From: Candidatus Magasanikbacteria bacterium CG_4_10_14_0_8_um_filter_42_12
GTDB taxonomy: Bacteria > Patescibacteriota > Patescibacteriia > Magasanikbacterales > UBA922
Length of the DNA: 9,673 nucleotides
Direction: 5' to 3'
Assembly (NCBI GenBank): GCA_002784795.1
Contig: PFLZ01000125.1
Span: forward strand, 1-9,673
Part shown: positions 6,894-9,673 of the stretch, one piece after another
How positions within the stretch are numbered: the stretch's first letter is position 1
How the letters are laid out: every line of letters starts with the position of its first letter
Position numbers and translations under genes: made by a program
The notes under the pieces: model-generated
What the model saw: the letters and a program-made list of their open reading frames with translations, nothing else
Database searches by the model: none
What the model was told of the DNA's origin: nothing

Positions 6894-6902
6894 CAAAAAA
6901 TG

Positions 6903-6995
6903 CTATCGCCTGAGTCTTGAAAAAAGACACCCAACAATTCCCATTGCGAGGAAGGTAGCGACGGCTATAATAAATGACAGGAAGATATGTTGCAT
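6903..6995 (-). CDS. Small single-pass membrane ORF (30 aa) upstream of rmuC
   Basis: ATG at 6993-6995 and TAG at 6903-6905 enclose 30 codons. The product begins MQHIFLSFIIAVATF and continues LAMGIVGC, a clean hydrophobic helix of about 20 residues, then ends in a basic tail (SRLRR). That is the layout of a single transmembrane peptide with a positive cytoplasmic end. It starts about 10 nt after the predicted start from an extended -10 promoter and ends 24 nt before rmuC, consistent with a two-gene transcript. It has no ribosome-binding site, as for its neighbours. I recognise no family, and with so short an ORF chance cannot be excluded; the promoter placement and hydrophobic/basic pattern are the arguments for it. 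Confidence 0.5.
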   Translation of the reverse strand: MQHIFLSFIIAVATFLAMGIVGCLFSRLRR

Positions 6996-7004
6996 ATGAT
7001 ATAT

Positions 7005-7020
7005 GTATAGCAGTATAGCA
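7005..7020 (-). promoter_or_regulatory. Tandem extended -10 boxes upstream of the small ORF and rmuC
   Basis: The octamer GTATAGCA occurs twice in tandem on the plus strand (7005-7012 and 7013-7020). On the minus strand each copy is TGCTATAC, giving TGC-TATACT and TGC-TATACA. Each is a good extended -10 element. The upstream one would start transcription near 7005, 10 nt before the ATG at 6995. The duplication may give two start points 8 nt apart. Confidence 0.55.
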
Positions 7021-7028
7021 GAAGTATC

Positions 7029-7058
7029 AAAAAAACAAAGAGGGCTTCAGATTCTTTG
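7029..7058 (-). terminator. Possible terminator of the barrel-like protein gene
   Basis: CAAAGA (7036-7041) pairs with TCTTTG (7053-7058) around an 11-nt loop. On the minus strand it is followed by seven T residues (complement of 7029-7035). The stem is short and AT-rich, and it lies about 105 nt past the stop codon. Two other hairpins lie between: 7107-7135 (GTGCTGGA with TCCAGC, GG bulge, CAC) and 7137-7153 (GTCGG with CCGAC). They give this transcript a structured 3' end. Confidence 0.45.
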
Positions 7059-7162
7059 TGGAAATTTTCTCTTCACCAGCTCAAAATCGTTTTGATTTAG
7101 TGGAGAGTGCTGGATGATAACGTGTCCAGCGGCACGGTCGGTTTTCTCCCGACAATGTTCAT

Positions 7163-7759
7163 TTAGAGGAAGAGATGCACCCGAATGAACGGATCGAGTC
7201 CCCATCCTCCTTCGTTACCCTGCGAGTGTCGAAATTGCAGGGCAATGTCCACCTCGATGTTCTTGTCGAATTGGAGAAGAACATTCGGTCCCACGCCGTG
7301 TGACCATGTGGCTGTGTGCCCCACTTTGCCCCAGCCCTCGCCTTCTACGCCCAGTTCAATGAAATCGGATATCCTATACTGGGCTTGGACGTACCAGTAT
7401 GCCGAACCACTCGGGATCTGGAATTCGAGGTCGGCCCAGCTCCAGAAGTCTCCGAACTTCACAGATGGGCGAAATGCGAGTACGGTTTCTGTGTTGTGGA
7501 AGTCCCATGCAACATCCGACTCGATGTCTAGCCACTGGAGAGGCTTCCATCCTGCACCGATGTAGAGGTATGGAGTCAGCCCTGTTGCCAAGTTGGTAGA
7601 CGGCACGATGTGAACGCGTCCGTCGAAGTTTGGGGCAATCTCACTTCCTCCGTGGATCAGCAGCCTCAGCCTTGGATGGTCAACAGTGGGCTTGGCGTTG
7701 GCTTCCGCGCTGATCATGGACATCACGGTGACGAACAATATCACGAACAAACGAATCAT
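7163..7759 (-). CDS. Small exported protein, probably an outer-membrane-type beta-barrel
   Basis: 198 residues. A signal peptide is clear: MIRLFVILFVTVMSMISAEANA with a likely cut after ANA at residue 22. The mature part is rich in Trp, Tyr and Phe and alternates polar and hydrophobic residues in strands split by short turns, for example LTPYLYIGAG, WLDIESDVAWDF, WSWADLEFQI, YWYVQAQYRI, FIELGVEGEGW, VDIALQFRH and FIRVHLFL. It ends in a hydrophobic residue, as barrel proteins often do. About eight strands would suit a small barrel, but I recognise no specific family. GC is high (33 of 60 bases at 7261-7320) relative to rmuC and the TrmB gene. The ATG at 7757-7759 has GGAGG 7 nt upstream. A second in-frame ATG at 7781-7783 also follows a GGAGG, only 2 nt away; the downstream start gives the cleaner signal peptide. 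It is divergent from the TrmB-like regulator and probably controlled by it. Confidence 0.7.
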   Translation of the reverse strand: MIRLFVILFVTVMSMISAEANAKPTVDHPRLRLLIHGGSEIAPNFDGRVHIVPSTNLATGLTPYLYIGAGWKPLQWLDIESDVAWDFHNTETVLAFRPSVKFGDFWSWADLEFQIPSGSAYWYVQAQYRISDFIELGVEGEGWGKVGHTATWSHGVGPNVLLQFDKNIEVDIALQFRHSQGNEGGWGLDPFIRVHLFL

Positions 7760-7821
7760 GGCTATTCCTCCAAAAGAGAACATGTCCTCCACCAAGCACT
7801 GCGCTTGACTTCGAACGGACA

Positions 7822-7850
7822 ACTATATATAATATGTGAAGAGTGGTAAA
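7822..7850 (-). promoter_or_regulatory. Promoter of the barrel-like protein gene
   Basis: On the minus strand TTTACC (complement of 7845-7850) is followed by a 17-nt spacer and TATAGT (complement of 7822-7827). Transcription would start near 7815, leaving a 56-nt leader with two GGAGG sites. The -35 box overlaps the first half-site of the operator cluster (GTGGT at 7843-7847). Confidence 0.5.
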
Positions 7851-7879
7851 TAGCACCACGTGGTGTAGTTTTACACCAC
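7843..7879. promoter_or_regulatory. Four-half-site operator between the barrel-like gene and the TrmB-like regulator gene
   Basis: Half-sites alternate in orientation: GTGGT (7843-7847), ACCAC (7855-7859), GTGGT (7860-7864) and ACCAC (7875-7879). They create a perfect 12-bp palindrome CACCACGTGGTG (7854-7865) and a 20-nt inverted repeat GTGGTGTA-gttt-TACACCAC (7860-7879). They lie just upstream of the TrmB-like gene's -10 box and over the -35 box of the divergent gene. The position suggests autoregulation plus control of the neighbour by a dimeric or tetrameric regulator. Confidence 0.7.
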
Positions 7880-7892
7880 AGATGTATATATT

Positions 7893-7901
7893 TGCTAAAA
7901 T
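7893..7901 (+). promoter_or_regulatory. Extended -10 promoter of the TrmB-like regulator gene
   Basis: TGC (7893-7895) precedes TAAAAT (7896-7901). The predicted start near 7908 leaves only about 8 nt before the ATG. A possible -35, TTTACA (7870-7875), is 20 nt away, too far to be ideal, and lies inside the operator palindrome. Confidence 0.5.
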
Positions 7902-7915
7902 AAGCAAAAAATGTT

Positions 7916-8665
7916 ATGCACATAGATATTTTAGAAGAACTCGGACTATCACAAAACGAAGCAAAGATTTACGAATCTCTTATTGAAATTGGTGAAAGTA
8001 CGATTAGTGAATTATCAAATAGAAGTAAGATTCATCGCCGTAATATTTACGATTCGATGAGTCGTCTTATTGAAAAAGGACTGGTATTTCAAGTTATTGG
8101 GCGTGGAGATAATCTATACAAACCTGTAGACCCACATAAGCTCATGGAACTCGTTGACGAAAAGCGCACTCGTCTTGAGAAAATCATGTCAGCGCTTATT
8201 ACCAGCTATGAGCAAAAACCTCATCTTGAGGCTGCGTATATCTACAAAGGTATCGAGGGTTTTAAGAATTACCTTCGTGATATGTTGAGTACAAATGAAG
8301 ATGCGTACTTTATTGGCGCCAAAGGTGCGTGGTTTGACCCTCGTTTGAAGACGTTTATTGAAGGATTCCTTACTGAAGCAAAGAAACGTGGTATCAAATA
8401 TCACACGCTATTTGATTACGAAGTTCGAGAAGGTGCTGTGGAAGTGCCTCTGGCAGTAAAAAAGCCATTTAAGTACCTCCCAAAAAAGTACTCAACACCT
8501 AGTATGGTAGATATTTTTGGGGATCATGTGGTGTCATTTACTGGGGCAGGGCTCATGAAGATATCTGATGATATTACGATATTTGTGAATATTAGTAGGC
8601 CCTTGGCGACAAGTTACAAAACGTGGTTTCAGTTTATGTTTGACATGTGCCCTGAGATTGAGTAA
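7916..8665 (+). CDS. TrmB-family transcriptional regulator
   Basis: 249 residues. The N-terminal winged helix-turn-helix (about 3-72) has the TrmB hallmark GLSQNEAKIYESLIEIG, followed by TISELSNRSKIHRRNIYDS, the recognition-helix region, and the wing GLVFQVIGRGDNLYKPVDP. A short coiled coil (about 73-98) should mediate dimerisation. The C-terminal part (about 100-249), beginning with AAYIYKGIEGFKNYLRDML and ending with a TIFVNISRPLATSYKTWFQFMF stretch, resembles the PLD-like effector-binding domain seen in this family. TrmB proteins sense sugars or other metabolites in archaea; the ligand here is unknown. No Shine-Dalgarno precedes the ATG. The palindromic operator immediately upstream points to autoregulation and control of the divergent exported-protein gene. 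A parS-like palindrome begins 9 nt after the stop codon. Confidence 0.85.
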   Translation: MHIDILEELGLSQNEAKIYESLIEIGESTISELSNRSKIHRRNIYDSMSRLIEKGLVFQVIGRGDNLYKPVDPHKLMELVDEKRTRLEKIMSALITSYEQKPHLEAAYIYKGIEGFKNYLRDMLSTNEDAYFIGAKGAWFDPRLKTFIEGFLTEAKKRGIKYHTLFDYEVREGAVEVPLAVKKPFKYLPKKYSTPSMVDIFGDHVVSFTGAGLMKISDDITIFVNISRPLATSYKTWFQFMFDMCPEIE

Positions 8666-8673
8666 AGTGCCGG

Positions 8674-8689
8674 TGTTTCATATGAAACA
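8674..8689. promoter_or_regulatory. parS-like site 1
   Basis: TGTTTCATATGAAACA is a perfect 16-bp palindrome. It differs from the chromosomal ParB site (TGTTTCACGTGAAACA) only at the two central bases. It sits 9 nt beyond the TrmB-like gene stop and 453 nt before the main parS-like cluster, so it may be an outlying site or a diverged one. Confidence 0.55.
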
Positions 8690-8690
8690 A

Positions 8691-8760
8691 ATGGCCCTGT
8701 ATTTTCCGCCCAAGGCGGACCAGCCTTTGGCTGGCAACTGGATATCTGTATCCCAGCGCC
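8691..8760 (+). repeat. Duplicated tRNA-Arg 5' end followed by a double-hairpin palindrome
   Basis: ATGGCCCTGTA (8691-8701) is identical to the bases at 8762-8772 that begin the tRNA gene. It is followed by two adjacent hairpins, CCGCC-caa-GGCGG (8706-8718) and CCAGCC-ttt-GGCTGG (8720-8734), separated by one A. A third, weaker hairpin, CTGGATA with TATCCCAG, lies at 8739-8757. The same double hairpin returns at 9015-9043 with different first-stem bases. Confidence 0.65.
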
Positions 8761-8763
8761 TAT

Positions 8764-8835
8764 GGCCCTGTAGTTCAATGGATAGAACAAGACACTCCTA
8801 ACGTCTAGATCCAGGTTCGATTCTTGGCGGGGCCA
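8764..8835 (+). tRNA. tRNA-Arg (anticodon CCU)
   Basis: The 72-nt cloverleaf is complete. The acceptor stem GGCCCTG (8764-8770) pairs with CGGGGCC (8828-8834) with one T-G wobble. The D-arm is GTTC-AATGGATA-GAAC (8773-8788). The anticodon arm AGACA-CTCCTAA-CGTCT (8790-8806) has anticodon CCT at 8797-8799 and one A-C mismatch next to the loop. The variable loop is AGAT, and the T-arm is CCAGG-TTCGATT-CTTGG (8811-8827). The discriminator base is A at 8835. CCA is not encoded (the next bases are CAA), so it must be added after transcription. It decodes AGG, normally a rare codon. Neighbouring palindromes and fragments of the same gene suggest local duplication. Confidence 0.9.
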
Positions 8836-8864
8836 CAAAAAAGTTATTGCATAAATGGATACCT

Positions 8865-8906
8865 GCCCGCCATCGCAAGCCTAGAGCTTGCGATGGCGTT
8901 GCGGGC
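8865..8906. repeat. Long GC-rich hairpin between tRNA-Arg and its degenerate copy
   Basis: CGCCATCGCAAGC (8868-8880) pairs perfectly with GCTTGCGATGGCG (8886-8898) around a 5-nt loop (ctaga). An alternative longer fold pairs GCCCGC (8865-8870) with GCGGGC (8901-8906) outside a 10-bp core. There is no T-run, so it is not a typical terminator. It is another palindrome of the kind that interrupts tRNA fragments here. Confidence 0.7.
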
Positions 8907-8909
8907 GGG

Positions 8910-8994
8910 GAACAAGACACTTCTACTAGTCCGCGGGAGCTATGCGAAGGTGCGACGTCTAAACATAGGTCCGATTCCTTTCGGGGGCACAAAA
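8910..8994 (+). pseudogene. Degenerate tRNA-Arg copy with a 29-nt insertion in the anticodon loop
   Basis: GAACAAGACACTTCTA (8910-8925) matches the tRNA bases 8785-8800 at 15 of 16 positions and changes the anticodon from CCT to TCT. Then come 29 foreign bases (8926-8954), followed by ACGTCT (8955-8960), identical to tRNA bases 8801-8806. The next 34 bases match the tRNA 3' end without gaps at 25 of 34, including the T-loop core and CGGGG, ending in CACAAAA. The insertion falls between tRNA positions 37 and 38. With flanking bases it forms an imperfect palindrome (CTTC..TAG..CTA..GAAG, 8920-8949). The acceptor 5' half is missing: bases 8889-8895 cannot pair with CGGGGGC. It is therefore probably a pseudo-tRNA. 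Confidence 0.6.
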
Positions 8995-9006
8995 TAGAAT
9001 GATGAA

Positions 9007-9062
9007 GTAGTTCTCGGCCAGAGGCCGACCAGCCTTGGGCTGGGATTCGTAGTGGGGCCACA
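9007..9062 (+). pseudogene. Third tRNA-Arg fragment, interior replaced by a double hairpin
   Basis: GTAGTTC (9007-9013) matches the start of the tRNA D-arm region. GATTC (9044-9048), five bases and GGGGCCACAA (9054-9063) match the tRNA T-loop and 3' end with the same spacing. The part between is the double hairpin CGGCC-aga-GGCCG (9015-9027) and CCAGCC-ttg-GGCTGG (9029-9043). Geometry is identical to 8706-8734 (5-3-5, one A, 6-3-6), and the first stem is changed on both sides so that pairing is kept. Confidence 0.5.
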
Positions 9063-9113
9063 ATGTTTTTCATCAAAAAGTTTTTTTGGAAGAAAGTACA
9101 CAATATTCTATAC

Positions 9114-9142
9114 AAACACACTGAAAATGCTCAGTGTGTTTT
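9114..9142 (+). terminator. Rho-independent terminator
   Basis: AAACACACTGA (9114-9124) pairs with TCAGTGTGTTT (9131-9141) around a 6-nt loop, and the plus strand continues with T residues. It would end transcripts from the TrmB-like gene/tRNA region before they enter the parS-like cluster. Its last T is the first base of parS-like site 2. Confidence 0.75.
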
Positions 9143-9157
9143 GTTTCACGTAGAACA
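9142..9157. promoter_or_regulatory. parS-like site 2
   Basis: TGTTTCACGTAGAACA matches TGTTTCACGTGAAACA at 14 of 16 positions. The left half is perfect and the right half has AG in place of GA. Confidence 0.5.
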
Positions 9158-9215
9158 AAAGAATGTTTTTCTGTTGAAAAGTAGGTACTTCGATTGGTTT
9201 ACTTGGACATGGCAA

Positions 9216-9231
9216 AGTTTCATGTGAAACA
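9216..9231. promoter_or_regulatory. parS-like site 3
   Basis: AGTTTCATGTGAAACA matches the parS consensus at 14 of 16, with an intact GTTTCA...TGAAAC core and one central change. It lies 74 bp after site 2. Confidence 0.6.
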
Positions 9232-9277
9232 TAGCATTTATTCCAGAAAACTTTAATGTTGCTGCCGATTTGTAAAA

Positions 9278-9293
9278 AGTTTCACGTGAAACT
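9278..9293. promoter_or_regulatory. parS-like site 4 (perfect core)
   Basis: AGTTTCACGTGAAACT is a perfect palindrome whose inner 14 bases, GTTTCACGTGAAAC, are identical to the canonical parS site. It lies 62 bp after site 3. A further half-site, CACGTGAA, occurs at 9362-9369. Confidence 0.75.
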
Positions 9294-9379
9294 AAGATGG
9301 GGTAGTTGTATGTATGATTATGGTTTGTATTGATACTATGTGTATACATTTTTTTCTCTGACACGTGAATGGGTGTACT

Positions 9380-9550
9380 TGATAAAAATCTAACACAAAT
9401 TAAAAAAGAGCTATATTATTGTACGACATGGCAAAATACTATAAATAAAGCAAAAAATACATAAAGTTAACAAAATCTTTTTAAAAATCTTTTTTAAATT
9501 ACCTTATATTGACATGTTGTACGGGTGTGGACTGTTATGTGGATAATGGA
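9380..9550. other. Candidate replication-origin segment: AT-rich repeats and DnaA box
   Basis: Only 9 of the 70 bases at 9441-9510 are G or C. Within this stretch the direct repeats AAAATCTTTTTA (9472-9483) and AAAATCTTTTTTA (9484-9496) resemble the AT-rich repeats of DNA-unwinding elements. A perfect DnaA box (TTATCCACA on the minus strand) occurs at 9538-9546. The parS-like cluster is 150 bp to the left. Only one perfect box is present, plus weak variants, and dnaA itself is not visible, so this could also be just a promoter region controlled by DnaA. Confidence 0.45.
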
Positions 9551-9615
9551 GTGTTGTGGTATACTTCTGACGTTATAAATATCTATGGGTCTTGCCTAGC
9601 AGAATATGGTATAAT
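9509..9615 (+). promoter_or_regulatory. Tandem promoters for the gene at the right edge
   Basis: Three candidates point rightward. First is TTGACA (9509-9514), 18 nt, TGTTAT (9533-9538), whose -10 end touches the DnaA box. Second is an extended -10, TGG-TATACT (9557-9565). Third is a perfect extended -10, TGG-TATAAT (9607-9615). The third lies 8 nt from the ATG at 9624, so its transcript would start at or next to the start codon. Confidence 0.6.
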
Positions 9616-9623
9616 GCTAGTAT

Positions 9624-9673
9624 ATGACCATTAAGTACGCTAAAATAAGCGAAAAGTTAATAAAGAAAATTCT
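9624..9673 (+). CDS. N-terminus of an unidentified protein (partial at window edge)
   Basis: ATG at 9624-9626 opens a frame, MTIKYAKISEKLIKKI, that runs off the window after 16 codons. The strongest promoter of the region (TGGTATAAT) ends 8 nt earlier, which supports the start despite the absence of a ribosome-binding site. The visible residues are basic and helical. I do not recognise the protein. It does not resemble the usual DnaA N-terminus, although a DnaA box lies in its promoter region. Confidence 0.55.
   Translation, partial: MTIKYAKISEKLIKKI

Noticed and set aside
6879..6896. TTG start six codons upstream for rmuC
   Set aside because: It overlaps the candidate -10 box and adds non-conserved residues; the ATG directly precedes the membrane helix.
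8706..8734. Terminator for the TrmB-like gene
   Set aside because: The hairpins are GC-rich but no T-run follows, and the same double hairpin recurs elsewhere as a repeat.
8629..8838. Minus-strand open frame starting MWPRQESNLDLDVRS
   Set aside because: It is the antisense of the tRNA-Arg gene; the PRQESNLDL-type peptide is a well-known false ORF read through tRNA genes.
8798..9121. Minus-strand 107-codon open frame
   Set aside because: It reads antisense through the tRNA fragments and palindromes and resembles no protein family.
9369..9464. 31-codon plus-strand ORF (MGVLDKNLTQIKKELYY...)
   Set aside because: It has no promoter or ribosome-binding site, lies in the AT-rich candidate origin stretch and shows no recognisable feature.

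Overview
The window looks like a piece of a small, AT-leaning bacterial chromosome, most likely from the Candidate Phyla Radiation (Patescibacteria, Parcubacteria-like). This placement is an inference. It rests on low-GC housekeeping genes that mostly lack a Shine-Dalgarno sequence, strong extended -10 promoters placed almost on top of start codons, the type of LysM/M23 envelope peptidase present, and the short mixed-function gene order. There is no rRNA or other phylogenetic marker that would settle it.

Layout. Bases 1-71 are the last codons of an IS30-family transposase entering from the left. Next is trigger factor (tig, minus strand, 148-1452). It is back to back with a LysM/M23 peptidoglycan endopeptidase (plus, 1564-2955), and their two sigma70-type promoters lie between them. 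Bases 2961-3259 are a roughly 300-bp set of nested inverted repeats around a bidirectional terminator. A minus-strand block follows: yifB/comM-like AAA+ ATPase (3262-4785), a free-standing LeuA-type regulatory domain (4933-5550), rmuC (5760-6878), a 30-residue membrane ORF just upstream of rmuC (6903-6995), and a small exported, probably beta-barrel protein (7163-7759). The last is divergent from a TrmB-family regulator (plus, 7916-8665), and a cluster of alternating GTGGT/ACCAC half-sites lies between them. Downstream are a tRNA-Arg(CCU) gene, degenerate tRNA-Arg pieces mixed with small palindromes, parS-like sites, a very AT-rich stretch with a perfect DnaA box, and the first 16 codons of another plus-strand gene.

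The most notable points are these. (1) 8674-9546 combines four parS-like palindromes, a segment with about 13% GC containing tandem repeats, and a perfect DnaA box, so it may be a chromosome centromere/origin region. (2) Around the tRNA gene, tRNA fragments are interleaved with palindromes. One double hairpin occurs twice with compensatory base changes, and one tRNA fragment has a 29-nt insertion at the 37/38 position of the anticodon loop. (3) The two GC-rich genes (LeuA-domain and barrel-like) have textbook Shine-Dalgarno sequences while most neighbours have none, suggesting a different origin or a different mode of translation. (4) The TrmB/barrel intergenic region looks like a shared operator.

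Working together: tig is general protein folding; the M23 enzyme and possibly the barrel-like protein belong to the envelope; yifB and rmuC are DNA-processing genes; the TrmB-like protein probably controls itself and its divergent neighbour. No complete metabolic pathway or complete defence system is visible.
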